Part shown: positions 25,739 through 34,224 of the stretch, piece after piece | Layout of the letters: each line of letters opens with the position of its first letter | Numbering within the stretch: position 1 is the first letter of the stretch | NCBI RefSeq assembly: GCF_036226365.1 | Contig: NZ_CP108462.1 | Location: forward strand, 7,038,501-7,102,500 | Reading direction: 5' to 3' | Origin: Streptomyces sp. NBC_01262 | GTDB lineage: Bacteria; Actinomycetota; Actinomycetes; Streptomycetales; Streptomycetaceae | Length of the DNA stretch: 64,000 nucleotides | Made by a program: the position numbers and the translations under genes | The notes under the pieces: generated by a model | The model's database searches: none | What the model saw: only the letters and a program-made list of their open reading frames with translations | What the model was told of the DNA's origin: nothing

Positions 25739-25768
25739 TTGACCGGCTCGCGATTCCAGGCCGATAGT
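25739..25768 (+). promoter_or_regulatory. Candidate housekeeping promoter for the secreted trio
   Basis: TTGACC, 18-bp spacer, GATAGT, placed 55 bp upstream of the ATG at 25823 and preceded by an AT-rich stretch. Confidence 0.5.
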
Positions 25769-25822
25769 TATGCGCACCGGCCGCTCCTTCCGCCGTGGTC
25801 CCCCCTCTCGTTGGAGTGAAAA

Positions 25823-26467
25823 ATGGTATTCGCGCGTCGCAAGCACGAATCCGGCAAGCGCTTCTCCCGCCGCGCCGCCGGCACGCTCGCCGCCCTTACT
25901 GTGGGCGCCTCGCTGCTCACCGTCCCCCAGGCCTTCGCGGCCAGCACCCCGAGCAACGCCGAGCTGCTGAAGGCCTGCAACTGGGCCAGCTTCTGCAAGT
26001 TCCGCCCGCAGAGCTACTGGGGCTACACCGGCCCGAAGCACCAGGTCGGCAGCACCGCGTTCAACTGCGGAAGCCAGACCAACCAGCACCGGATCGACTG
26101 GTCGGACACGACGACCGCCGGCAACACGGTCGGCGTCTCGGTCACGGCGGGCTACACCTTCGCCAAGGTCTTCGAGGTCTCCGTCACGGCCAGTTACAGC
26201 CACACCTGGGAGAACTCCCACACCGACACCGAGTCCAACACGGTCAACATTCCGTCGGGACACGTCGGCTGGATCGAGCGCGGCACCTCCAAGCAGCAGG
26301 CCAAGGGGTGGTGGGAGATCCAGTTCAAGAACAAGTTCTACGACCACTATGTCTGGTACGTCTACGACTACCAGGAGTCCGGCTTCAACAAGGACAACCC
26401 CAGCTACGGCTACGTCAACTTCAAGGACCGGGCGATGACCTCGTCCGAACGCGGTGCGCACTGCTGA
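25823..26467 (+). CDS. Secreted beta-rich protein resembling aerolysin/ETX-type pore formers
   Basis: 214 residues. Signal peptide with basic RFSRRAAG and core TLAALTVGASLL, cleaved after AFA (about 39). The mature part is dominated by alternating Ser/Thr-hydrophobic strands (GVSVTAGYTFAKVFEVS, then SYSHTWENSHTDTES), followed by a return strand ending GHVGWIERG. That pattern, two long amphipathic strands separated by a turn with SHT/TES, is the hallmark of the insertion loop region of ETX/MTX2- and aerolysin-like toxins. Three or four Cys suggest disulfides. RBS GGAG precedes ATG 25823. The fold call is pattern-based and uncertain; an inert surface protein is the alternative. Confidence 0.75.
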   Translation: MVFARRKHESGKRFSRRAAGTLAALTVGASLLTVPQAFAASTPSNAELLKACNWASFCKFRPQSYWGYTGPKHQVGSTAFNCGSQTNQHRIDWSDTTTAGNTVGVSVTAGYTFAKVFEVSVTASYSHTWENSHTDTESNTVNIPSGHVGWIERGTSKQQAKGWWEIQFKNKFYDHYVWYVYDYQESGFNKDNPSYGYVNFKDRAMTSSERGAHC

Positions 26468-26492
26468 ATCAGCCACCACCCCGTACAGCGTG

Positions 26493-26526
26493 CGGTTTCA
26501 CGCGATCCGCCGGTCGCGTGAAACCG
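26493..26526 (+). terminator. Hairpin between first and second secreted genes
   Basis: Perfect 13-bp stem CGGTTTCACGCGA / TCGCGTGAAACCG, 8-nt loop, without a U-tract. It may end the first gene's transcript or attenuate read-through so that gene 1 is expressed more than genes 2 and 3. Confidence 0.6.
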
Positions 26527-26552
26527 TGCGCCTCACAGCAAAGTGGTAATCC

Positions 26553-27434
26553 GTGATGTCCGGAATTCGCCCCCCGCTCCGAATCGTCGCTCTCGCCGTC
26601 TGCTCGCTCTTCGTTCTTTCCGGCTGCGCGAGCGGCAGTACCGAAGGCACGCACAGCGGCTACGCGGACCGTGAGGGGCCGACCGTGATCGGCACCGACG
26701 GCTCGGCGGAGAGCCGGGTCGTGGCGGCGCTCTACGGCGAACTCCTCACCGCGGCCGGGGAGGAGGTGAAGACGGCGGGCGCCCCGTACGCGTCCGCCAT
26801 CGACACCGCCCAGGCCGTGGTGGACGGCAAGATCAGCATCGCGCCCGCCTACGAGAGCACCCTGCTGCGCGCGATGCCGGGTGCCCAGACCATGCCCGGC
26901 AACATGGAGGCGACGCTGAGCATGGCGCTGCCCCCGGGGATCGTCGCGCTGCCGGCGGCCGCCGCGCAGCGCGGGATCGTCCTCGCGGTCACCGGGGCAA
27001 CCGCCGAGCGCCACAAGCTGCACAGCCTCGCCGACCTCGCCAAGGCCGGCAGCCACCTGACCCTCGGCGGCTCCGCTTCCGGTGATCCCGACGCCCCGTC
27101 GGCCTCCGCCCTGAAGAAGGCGTACGGCGTCACTCTCACCACTGCCGGGACGTCGAAGACGGCGGACGTGCTGGTGCTGCGCGGCACCGACCCCGCGATC
27201 GCCCGGGACGGCCTGGTCGTGCTCACCGACCCCAAGGCGGCCATCCCGCCCGAGCATGTCTTCCCGCTGATCAGCGCCCCCGCCGTGGACCTGCCTGGCA
27301 GAAACGCCCTGGCCCGCGTCAACACCCTGCTGACGACCGCCCAACTGGCGGCGCTCACCTCATCCGTCAACGCGGGCGAGGCCCCCGGGAAAGCCGCCAG
27401 GACCTGGCTGCGCTCCAAGGGCCTGCTGCGCTGA
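26553..27434 (+). CDS. Lipoprotein, glycine-betaine/choline-type substrate-binding protein
   Basis: 293 residues from GTG 26553 (ATG 26556 equally possible). The lipobox LSGC lies at about 22-25, predicting a membrane-anchored lipoprotein. The mature part follows the OpuAC/type 2 periplasmic-binding fold: VIGTDGSAESRVVAALYGELL, then IAPAYESTLL, then GIVALPAAAAQRGIVLAV. Such proteins deliver quaternary amines or similar solutes to an ABC permease. No ATPase or permease is adjacent, so it is an orphan binder, and its neighbours are exported proteins rather than transporters. Its job within the trio is unclear. Confidence 0.83.
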   Translation: MMSGIRPPLRIVALAVCSLFVLSGCASGSTEGTHSGYADREGPTVIGTDGSAESRVVAALYGELLTAAGEEVKTAGAPYASAIDTAQAVVDGKISIAPAYESTLLRAMPGAQTMPGNMEATLSMALPPGIVALPAAAAQRGIVLAVTGATAERHKLHSLADLAKAGSHLTLGGSASGDPDAPSASALKKAYGVTLTTAGTSKTADVLVLRGTDPAIARDGLVVLTDPKAAIPPEHVFPLISAPAVDLPGRNALARVNTLLTTAQLAALTSSVNAGEAPGKAARTWLRSKGLLR

Positions 27435-27483
27435 ACCCGCATCCGACCAGACACACAAGAACAAGCAAGAAGGTGGTAGTCCC

Positions 27484-27852
27484 ATGCGCACTCTCAGACG
27501 CAAGCTCGCCATAGCGGCGCTCTCCCTGGCCGCCCTCCTCGGCGGCCTGGCGGCTCCCGGAACGGCTTACGCCGCCAGCGACAAGTTCGTGACCCTCAGG
27601 ATCTGCAGCGGCTCCACCGAGACGGTGAAGTTCTACATCGTCGGCGAGAACCAGTACGGCGACTGGGGCGGCTCGCAGTTCTGGGAGATCGCGCCGAAGG
27701 GCTGCACCACGGCGAGCGGCTACTGGTGGAAGGCCGGGCAGTCGGTCGAGTTCCACCACCGCAAGCCCAGCACCGGATGGCGCTGGGAGCCCAGGCTCAT
27801 CTCGTACAACGACGCGAAGAACTGGAGCGACTACGGGCTCTGGATCGGCTGA
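27484..27852 (+). CDS. Small secreted protein of unknown function
   Basis: 122 residues. Signal peptide (RKLAIAALSLAALLGGL) cleaved after AYA (about 30). The mature 90 residues have two cysteines (RICSG and KGCTT), many aromatic residues, and beta-strand-like spacing, ending WSDYGLWIG. RBS AGAAGGTGG precedes ATG 27484. Located 49 bp behind the lipoprotein gene, so probably co-transcribed. No family recognised; the size, disulfide and aromatic content are like those of small secreted binding proteins or inhibitors. Confidence 0.75.
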   Translation: MRTLRRKLAIAALSLAALLGGLAAPGTAYAASDKFVTLRICSGSTETVKFYIVGENQYGDWGGSQFWEIAPKGCTTASGYWWKAGQSVEFHHRKPSTGWRWEPRLISYNDAKNWSDYGLWIG

Positions 27853-27868
27853 CGCGCGTCCACGGTCG

Positions 27869-27906
27869 CGGGTCCGCAGGTCGCGGTACAGGGGCCTGCG
27901 GACCCG
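27869..27906. terminator. Bidirectional hairpin terminator
   Basis: Perfect 12-bp stem CGGGTCCGCAGG / CCTGCGGACCCG with a 14-nt loop between the convergent secreted-protein and response-regulator genes. Confidence 0.75.
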
Positions 27907-27910
27907 TTGT

Positions 27911-28633
27911 TCAGTTCGACGCCTGGTCGGCGTACATCATGTAGCCCACGCCGCGCACGGTGCGGATCAACGACCGGCCGGAGTCGCCCAGCTTGCGCCG
28001 CAGGTAGTAGACGTAGGTCTCCACGACCCCGGACTCGCCCTGGAAGTCGTATTTCCAGACGCCGTCCAGGATCTGCGCCTTGGTGACCACCTGGCCGGCG
28101 TTCTGCATGAGCATCCGCAGCAGCTCGAACTCGGTGGGCGACAGCGGCATCGCCTTGCCGTTCAGCCAGGCCTCGCGGCTGTCCTGGTCCAGCTCGATCC
28201 CGCCCGCGCGCAGCCGGGAGGAGGAGGCAGCGGCGGCCACGCCGTAGCCCGCCCCCTGGGCGCGGCGGATGAGCGCGTGGATCCGGGCGCTGACCTCGGT
28301 GAGGTCGAAGGGCTTGGTGACGTAGTCGTCGCCGCCCATGGCCAGCGCGTGGCACTTGTCCTGCACGTCCGCGCGGGCACTGAGGAAGAGGACAGGGGTG
28401 TTGTTCCCCGCCGCGCGGAGCCGTCGGCAGACCTCGGCGCCGTCCACGTCGGGAAGCATCATGTCCAGCAGGACCGCGTCCGGCCGTCTGTGGCGTACGG
28501 CTTCGATCGCCTCGGCCCCCGTCGACACGGTGTCCGCGTCGAAGCCGAGGAAGCGCAGGGCCGTGACGAGCACGGCGGAGACGGTGATCTCGTCGTCCAC
28601 CACCAGCACGGAGGAACGAAGCTCTTGGGTCAC
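27911..28633 (-). CDS. OmpR/PhoB-family response regulator, orphan
   Basis: 240 residues from GTG 28633. The receiver domain (about 7-120) has the acidic pair VVDDE, phospho-acceptor Asp57 in VLLDMMLP, and the conserved Lys in YVTKPFD. After a flexible alanine-rich linker, a winged helix (about 145-235) shows LSPTEFELLRMLMQN and the wing RTVRGVGYMM. No histidine kinase is adjacent; the upstream neighbour is an HTH-WD40 protein. Orphan regulators of this class in Streptomyces may take phosphate from a distant kinase. Target genes unknown. Confidence 0.9.
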   Translation of the reverse strand: MTQELRSSVLVVDDEITVSAVLVTALRFLGFDADTVSTGAEAIEAVRHRRPDAVLLDMMLPDVDGAEVCRRLRAAGNNTPVLFLSARADVQDKCHALAMGGDDYVTKPFDLTEVSARIHALIRRAQGAGYGVAAAASSSRLRAGGIELDQDSREAWLNGKAMPLSPTEFELLRMLMQNAGQVVTKAQILDGVWKYDFQGESGVVETYVYYLRRKLGDSGRSLIRTVRGVGYMMYADQASN

Positions 28634-28738
28634 GTGTGACGCACCTTTGGTCCAAGGGATGTCCTGGACCCAAGACTGACAATCGTCAAGTTGTCTAAAC
28701 AGCCCCTTCCATCACCTCAGACAAACCCGCGCAACCGG

Positions 28739-31700
28739 TTACTCAGCGGTACGCGGGCAGATGTCGCGGTAGGGCGCGTCAGGGATGTACGTACGCCATC
28801 GGGCCGCGCTGAGCGTCGTGCCGGCACGTGCGCAGACCCGGGTCAGGGCGTTGGCGGTGGTGAGGGAGTACCGCTGGAGCGGGACGTGGTCACCGGCGAT
28901 GTAGAGCGTGCCGCTGTCGGAGCTGAAGGCGAGGGAGCGGATGCCCTCGCCGGCGGTGGGCAGGGGGCCGCCCAGCGGCCGCCGGGTGCTGGTGTCCCAG
29001 AGCTGCAGGGTGCCGGCGTCGCCGCCGACGGCGAGGGTGCGGCCGTCGGGGCTGAAGGCGAGGGCGCTGACGGCCTCGGGGGTGTCGTCCAGCGGGGCGG
29101 GGAAGACGCTGGGCAGGATGCCCGCGAGGTGGCGGAGGTCTCCGTCCCAGAGGGTCACGCGGCCGGTGAGGTCCCCGGAGGCCATGTGGGCGCCGTCGGG
29201 ACTGAAGGCCAGGGCGCCGATCTCCGCGCCCAGGCTGAGGCCGCCCCCGGTCACCGAACCGGAGGGCAGCAGGGCCGAGTTTCCGTTGCCGACGAGCAGA
29301 CCGCCGTCGGGCCGGACGGCCATCTCGTTGCTGTCGAGGTTCTTGAGCACGGCCGTTCTGCGCCGGTGCGCGGTGTCCCACACCTCGTTGCGCATCTCGG
29401 TGACGCCCTGCGTCCGGGAGACCAGCAGCTCACGTCCGCCGGGACCGAGGGCGACTGAGATCACCGGCCCGGGGGCCGAGGCCGACGCGAGGTCCACCGA
29501 CGCCTGTTCGCGGTCGCGGGCGAGGTTCCACAGGACGATTCGCTGGGGCGCGGCGTCCCAGCCGGGGGTGGACACGCCGTAGGCGAGCGCCTTGCTGTCG
29601 GGGCTGAAGGCCATCAGGGACATGGTGTACTCCGGCACCACCGGCCGGGACCGGTCCAGGGAGACCGGGAGCGCCGGGGCGGGCAGCTCCCGGAGCAGGT
29701 GCCCGTCGCGGGTGTCGCGCAGCTGGAAGCGGTAGCGGCTGCCGGAGCGCTCGGCGGTGGCGAGGGTACGGCCGTCGGGGCTGAGCAGCGCGTTGTCCAG
29801 CGCGAGGCCGCGCCATCGGGAGGTGACGGTGGTCGTGAGGTCGAGGGTGTGGACGGTGCACCCTTCGAGGTAGCGCAGGATGGGATGGCCGGGGTCCCAG
29901 GCGAGTCCGCCGTACAGGTGCTGGCCGTCCAGGGAGTGGCGGAAGACGGGCGCGTCGGGCGCCGACAGCCGCCACACCCGGATCTCGTTGTGGCCGGTGG
30001 CCGCCAGGAACCGGCCGTCCTGGCTGAAGCGGGCGTACTGCACGTCCGGGTAGTCGATGTCGGCGAGCTGCCGGCCGGAGGCGGTGTCCCAGGCACGTAC
30101 GCCGGTGCTGGTCATGGCGGTGAGCCGGTCGCCGGCGTCGAACTGGAGCAGTTCGTTCTCGTCGTCGCAGATGCCGTGGTCGCCTTCCCAGGCGCCGTGG
30201 ACCGCGCGGTGGGCGGCGAGGTCCCACACGGCGGGCGAGCGGCCATGGGAGCAGACTGCGACCAGCCGGTCGTCCGCGCTCGCGGTCAGGTCCGCCTCGC
30301 CGTCCGGGAACTCGTACAGCAGCCGGTCGTCGGCTGTGGAACGCAGCTGCGTCCGGTCGCTGTCGGGGGCGTTCAGCACGTAGCCGCTGCCGCTGGGCGC
30401 GAAGCCGAGTTGGTCGGATATCGGCAGGGCCTTCGCGGGGCCGGTCCACTTGCCGGTGGTGCGGTCCCACAGCCGCTGGCCCTGGCCGGTTTGGAGCACG
30501 AGGACCCGGGCGTCGGGGCCGGCCGCGAGCACCGTGAAGCCCGTCGGCAGCCGGCCGGAGGCCTTGCGGCGGTGCGAGGCGACGTCCCAGGTCCGCCAGG
30601 TGCCGCCGTCCGTTCCGAGCAGCGTACGGCCGGAGTCGGCGAGGAAGCGCCGGGAATCCGAGCCCGTCCCGGAGGGGCTGACGATGAAGGCGTCCAGCTG
30701 CGGCTGGGCGAGGGCGCCGAGCAGGGCGGAGCGGGTCTCGGTGAGCGGGGCGGTCCGCCAGGCGGCGGCGCTGAGCAGCATCGCGGTACGGGGGTCGGTG
30801 GACCGCATGGAGTCGGCGACCGCCGCGACCCGGCGGGCGGCCGTCTCGGTGTGGTCCCGCGCGCTGGTCCGGTGCTGCTGCCAGGCGACCACGCCGATCG
30901 TCAGCGACACGGCCAGCGCGGCGGAGAGCGCGGTGACCAGGCGCCGTGACCTGCGGGCGGTCCGGGCGGCGGCCCGGCGCTCGCTGTCGCGGACGTCGAG
31001 GGCGGCGGCGAGGAAGTCCCGCTCCGCCGTGTTCAGCAGGCTCTCCTGCCCGTCCCGCAGGAACAGTTCCTCGTACCGGTCCAGCCGGGGGCCCCGGTAC
31101 AGGGTGTCGGTGTCGCGGCCGAGCTCCAGCCAGGTGCGGGTGTCCTCGGAGAGCCGCCGGTGGTGACGAAGCCAGTCACGGTCCTCCTCGATCCAGCAGT
31201 TCAGCCGGGGCCAGCCGGTGACCAGGGACTCATGAGCGAGCTCCACGACGTGGGCGTCCACGGTCAGCAGCCGGGCGCGCGCCAGCCGTTCGACGACCAC
31301 CGGCACCTCGGGATCGCCCCACGCCTCCAGTTCGAGGCGGCAGGCCGGACGCCGGGTGTCCGCCGCGCCCTGCCCTGGCTCGATCATCCGCAGCAGCACC
31401 TGCCGGGCCTTACCGGCCTGGGCGGGCGACAGTTCGCCGTACACCCGCTCGGCGGTGGCGGCGATCGCGCCGTGCACGCCGCCCGCCGCCTCGTACGCGG
31501 CCGTCGTCAGGGTCCGGCCCCGGCGTCGCCGCCAGGTCTCCAGCAGCGCGTGCGAGAGCATCGGCAGGGCCCCGGGCTGATCGACGACCTCCTCCACTAT
31601 GCGCGCGGTCAGCTCCCGTTCCACCAGCAGCCCGGCAGCCGCCGCCGGTTTGACGACCACCTCCCGCAGCTCCGCCGGTGTCATCGGCCCGACCAGCAGG

Positions 31701-32500
31701 TGGGCCTTGCGCAGCACTTCCGCGAGCCCCCGGTGCTCCGCGCAGCGGCCGTAGAAGTCCGCCCGCACCGCGATCACCACCCGGAGCCTGCTCCCGGGCT
31801 CCCGGGCGGCCAGCAGCATGTCGATGAACCGCGCCCGCTCCGCCCGGTCCCGGCACAGCGTGAAGATCTCCTCGAACTGGTCGATCACCACCCAGCTGTC
31901 CGGCTCGCCCTCGCCCGGGGCCAGCAGCCGGCCGTGGGTCGCCGCCGGTGTGGCTCCCGGGGTGAGCACCCGCAGCACCGCCGCACAGCCCAGCTCCTGG
32001 ATGCTCTGCTGAAGCCGCGGCACCAGCCCGGCCCGCAGCAGCGAGGACTTCCCGCTCCCCGACGCCCCGAACACCACCGCCAGCCGGTGCCCGTGCACCA
32101 GCTCCAGCAACTCTCCGACCAGCCGCTCCCGCCCGAAGAACAGCCCCTGATCCCCGGGCTCGAAGCGCATCAGCCCCCGATAGGGCGGCTGCTCCTCGCT
32201 CTCCTGGCGAGCCGCGGCCTCCTCGGTCGCCGATTCCTCGGCCGCCGTCTTCCAGCGCAGTTCCCACTCCGCCGGGTCCGCCGCCCCGCACGCTCGCGCG
32301 TACGCCAGCACCACCGCCAGCGACGGCAGCCGCTCGCCGGCCGCGGCCTGCGCCAGCGTCGCCGCCGAGAAGTGTGCCCGCTGGGCCATCGCCCGGTATG
32401 CCGGTGAGCCGGCCCCGCTCCGCAGCACCCGCAGCTCATGGGCAAGACGCTGCACAGCTCCGGCCTCGGGATCCACCGGCCGCTCAGGACGCCCCATCAC
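28739..32500 (-). CDS. HTH - STAND NTPase - transmembrane - WD40 repeat protein
   Basis: 1253 residues from GTG 32500. An N-terminal XRE-like HTH (about 15-75, SAATLAQAAAGERLPS) is followed by a STAND NTPase domain with Walker A FGASGSGKSS (144-153), Walker B VVIDQFEEIF, and a winged-helix region. A single hydrophobic helix near 530 (VTALSAALAVSLTIGVVAW) then leads to WD40 repeats, with recognisable blades ending in VWDLA, LWDTS, LWDGD and similar. The helix implies membrane tethering with propellers outside, or a buried segment. Proteins with this order are common in Streptomyces and are thought to be NTP-driven signal hubs; no ligand is known. Confidence 0.88.
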   Translation of the reverse strand: MMGRPERPVDPEAGAVQRLAHELRVLRSGAGSPAYRAMAQRAHFSAATLAQAAAGERLPSLAVVLAYARACGAADPAEWELRWKTAAEESATEEAAARQESEEQPPYRGLMRFEPGDQGLFFGRERLVGELLELVHGHRLAVVFGASGSGKSSLLRAGLVPRLQQSIQELGCAAVLRVLTPGATPAATHGRLLAPGEGEPDSWVVIDQFEEIFTLCRDRAERARFIDMLLAAREPGSRLRVVIAVRADFYGRCAEHRGLAEVLRKAHLLVGPMTPAELREVVVKPAAAAGLLVERELTARIVEEVVDQPGALPMLSHALLETWRRRRGRTLTTAAYEAAGGVHGAIAATAERVYGELSPAQAGKARQVLLRMIEPGQGAADTRRPACRLELEAWGDPEVPVVVERLARARLLTVDAHVVELAHESLVTGWPRLNCWIEEDRDWLRHHRRLSEDTRTWLELGRDTDTLYRGPRLDRYEELFLRDGQESLLNTAERDFLAAALDVRDSERRAAARTARRSRRLVTALSAALAVSLTIGVVAWQQHRTSARDHTETAARRVAAVADSMRSTDPRTAMLLSAAAWRTAPLTETRSALLGALAQPQLDAFIVSPSGTGSDSRRFLADSGRTLLGTDGGTWRTWDVASHRRKASGRLPTGFTVLAAGPDARVLVLQTGQGQRLWDRTTGKWTGPAKALPISDQLGFAPSGSGYVLNAPDSDRTQLRSTADDRLLYEFPDGEADLTASADDRLVAVCSHGRSPAVWDLAAHRAVHGAWEGDHGICDDENELLQFDAGDRLTAMTSTGVRAWDTASGRQLADIDYPDVQYARFSQDGRFLAATGHNEIRVWRLSAPDAPVFRHSLDGQHLYGGLAWDPGHPILRYLEGCTVHTLDLTTTVTSRWRGLALDNALLSPDGRTLATAERSGSRYRFQLRDTRDGHLLRELPAPALPVSLDRSRPVVPEYTMSLMAFSPDSKALAYGVSTPGWDAAPQRIVLWNLARDREQASVDLASASAPGPVISVALGPGGRELLVSRTQGVTEMRNEVWDTAHRRRTAVLKNLDSNEMAVRPDGGLLVGNGNSALLPSGSVTGGGLSLGAEIGALAFSPDGAHMASGDLTGRVTLWDGDLRHLAGILPSVFPAPLDDTPEAVSALAFSPDGRTLAVGGDAGTLQLWDTSTRRPLGGPLPTAGEGIRSLAFSSDSGTLYIAGDHVPLQRYSLTTANALTRVCARAGTTLSAARWRTYIPDAPYRDICPRTAE

Positions 32501-32576
32501 ACCACCGTTCGCCGCACCATGATCGCTCTGTGGCGGGAAGGATCAGATTGTCATACGTCCAGTCGTGCCGTCGAGG

Positions 32577-33047
32577 TCAGGGTGAGGTCGCCGATGCCGA
32601 TGCCGATGCCGATGCCGATGCCGACGCCGTCGCCCTCGGACGGACGTCCCGTGTGGTCGTCGCCGAAGAGGGCTGCTGGGTACGGGCGTCCGTGCTGCGC
32701 GGGGTGCTGGGCTCGGGCGACCCCGAGGGCATCGTCGACGGTGATGCCGAGGGGGTGGACGTCGCCGGGGCGGTGCTCACGGGCGGCGGGGCCAGCGGGA
32801 TCGCCGGGGAGGGGGTCGCGGTGGGCGCCGTCAGCAGGTGGACGGGCAGTGCGATAAGGGCGGCGACGACGCACGACGCCCCGACCCCGGCGGCGGCGCG
32901 CAGCACCCGGCGGCGGGCGGCGGTGCGGCGGATCGCCTCGTAACGGCCGGCGGGCGGGCCGAGGTGTTCGGGGGCGGGCCGCAGGAGGACGGCGAGGAGG
33001 TCGTCGTCGGGAGTGAGTTCCGGGCCGTCGTCAGAGTGTGTGGTCAA
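32577..33047 (-). CDS. Membrane protein paired with ECF sigma factor (possible anti-sigma)
   Basis: 156 residues from TTG 33047, which has GAGGAG upstream; the start overlaps the sigma-factor stop by 17 bp. An N-terminal cytoplasmic segment (about 1-48, DDDLLAVLLRPAPEHLGPPAGR) precedes one membrane helix (50-73) and a Pro/Ser/Thr-rich extracellular tail ending in a run of Ser-Ala. Coupling to an ECF sigma gene and this topology suggest an anti-sigma or sigma-linked sensor, but there is no zinc-binding HxxxCxxC motif. Compared with anti-sigma factors the cytoplasmic part is short. Confidence 0.7.
   Translation of the reverse strand: MTTHSDDGPELTPDDDLLAVLLRPAPEHLGPPAGRYEAIRRTAARRRVLRAAAGVGASCVVAALIALPVHLLTAPTATPSPAIPLAPPPVSTAPATSTPSASPSTMPSGSPEPSTPRSTDARTQQPSSATTTRDVRPRATASASASASASASATSP
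32590..32628 (-). repeat. GCCGAT hexanucleotide repeat
   Basis: About six tandem GCCGAT/GCCGAC units coding for the terminal Ser-Ala run of the membrane protein. A slippage-prone tail outside the membrane. Confidence 0.75.
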
Positions 33048-33546
33048 GGCTTCTCCTCAGGTCGGCGCGGAGCAGTTCTCGGGCCGCGTGGAGGTCGGCC
33101 TTGACGGTTCCTTCCTTGCGCCCGGTCAACACGGACACCTCCCGGATCGGCATGTCAGCGTAGTAGTGCAGCAGGATCGGGACGCGCAGCCGTTCCGGCA
33201 GCGACTGTACGAGCAGCCGCACCGACGGGTCGGCCTGCTCGTCCGGCGGCCGGACGGCGACCTCGTTGGTGGCGCGGCGCATGGCTCTGCGCTCGCGCTC
33301 CAGCTTGCGCCAGTGGTCACGGACGAGGTTGGCCGCCGTGACGTAGAGGAAGCCGCGCGGCTCCTCGACCGAGGTCCAGCGGGCCCAGAGCCGGGTGAAC
33401 GCCTCCGAGGCGACCTCATGCGCCGTTTCGTCGTCGTCGACGAGCCGCCGGCACCAGCCGGCGAGACGTGGATAGAGGGCGGCGAACAGCTCGGACGCTG
33501 CCTTGTCGCGGGACCGTTTCAACGCTCTCCATGGTGGTGACGTCAC
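33031..33546 (-). CDS. ECF RNA polymerase sigma factor
   Basis: 171 residues from GTG 33546; an upstream in-frame extension to 33585 is possible. Region 2 (about 12-80) shows ELFAALYPRLAGWCRRLV and AHEVASEAFTRLWARW. Region 4 (about 115-165) shows PERLRVPILLHYY and the HTH TGRKEGTVKADLHAARELL. It should direct transcription from a specific promoter set, probably including its own operon. Coupled to the membrane protein downstream; the sortase pair lies on the same strand 60 bp further downstream in map order and could be a target. Signal unknown. Confidence 0.87.
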   Translation of the reverse strand: MTSPPWRALKRSRDKAASELFAALYPRLAGWCRRLVDDDETAHEVASEAFTRLWARWTSVEEPRGFLYVTAANLVRDHWRKLERERRAMRRATNEVAVRPPDEQADPSVRLLVQSLPERLRVPILLHYYADMPIREVSVLTGRKEGTVKADLHAARELLRADLRRSLDHTL

Positions 33547-33606
33547 TCGTAGGGAAGGATCCCGGGCCGGCCGGCGTACGTCCAACGGCCCGGGAACCTC
33601 GCGGTC

Positions 33607-34224
33607 TCAGGTCAGCGCGGCGAAGACGACCACGTTGTCGCGGTAGCCGTCACCGGTACGGGGGCCGCCGCAGGTGATGAGCCGCAGCTCCGGGCGGTCC
33701 ACGTCCCCGTAGACCGCCTTCGCGGGGAAGTGCGCCTTGGCGACCGTGCGTACGGTGCTGACGGCGAACTCCGCGGCCGTGCCGTTCTCCAGGCGCGCCA
33801 CGATCCGGTCGCCCTGCCGCAGTCGCGCGAGGTGACGGAAGACCCCGTCGCCATAGGCGCCGACCGTGACATGGGCGAGGAGCACCGACGGGCCGACCTG
33901 GCCCGGCGTCGGCGAGTACTTGTACCAGCCCGCCGGGGAGTTCGCCTCGATCGGCGGCACCTGCACGGTGCCGTCCGCGGCCAGCCCGAGCCGCATGACC
34001 GCGGTGTCGACCCCGATGGCCGGGATCTGCAGCCTGACCGGGACCGAACGCGCGAGGGCGTGCGGCGCCCCCGACTTGGGCGATGTCGATGCCGATGCCG
34101 GTGTGGGCGTGGTTGTCGCTGTCGCCGTGCCGCTGGGCCGTGCGGTGGTGGCCTGGCTGCCGCAGCCCACCAGCAGTGAGGCCATCGCCGCGGTGGCGAA
34201 GGCGCGCCTGGAGGGCGCGGTCAT
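33607..34224 (-). CDS. Class F-type sortase (actinobacterial)
   Basis: 205 residues from ATG 34224. It begins with a lipobox-like sequence LLVGC (17-21), so it may be a lipoprotein rather than a TM-anchored sortase. The sortase beta barrel carries His118 (LLAHVT), catalytic Cys185 (LITCGG) and Arg195 (GYRDNV) with the spacing of class F enzymes. It would join a sorting-signal protein to peptidoglycan or other substrates. Its start overlaps the stop of the 34221-34574 gene (ATGA), whose product carries a candidate sorting motif, so the two form an enzyme-substrate pair. Confidence 0.88.
   Translation of the reverse strand: MTAPSRRAFATAAMASLLVGCGSQATTARPSGTATATTTPTPASASTSPKSGAPHALARSVPVRLQIPAIGVDTAVMRLGLAADGTVQVPPIEANSPAGWYKYSPTPGQVGPSVLLAHVTVGAYGDGVFRHLARLRQGDRIVARLENGTAAEFAVSTVRTVAKAHFPAKAVYGDVDRPELRLITCGGPRTGDGYRDNVVVFAALT

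Larger units (their letters stand above)
25400..25822. other. 423-bp divergent intergenic region
   Basis: Between the PucR-type pair (minus) and the secreted trio (plus). It holds an inverted repeat and a cluster of CTCTGAT motifs (25493-25571), an AT-rich stretch unusual for this genome (25580-25740), and a plausible promoter at 25739-25768. No convincing small gene was seen. Confidence 0.7.
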
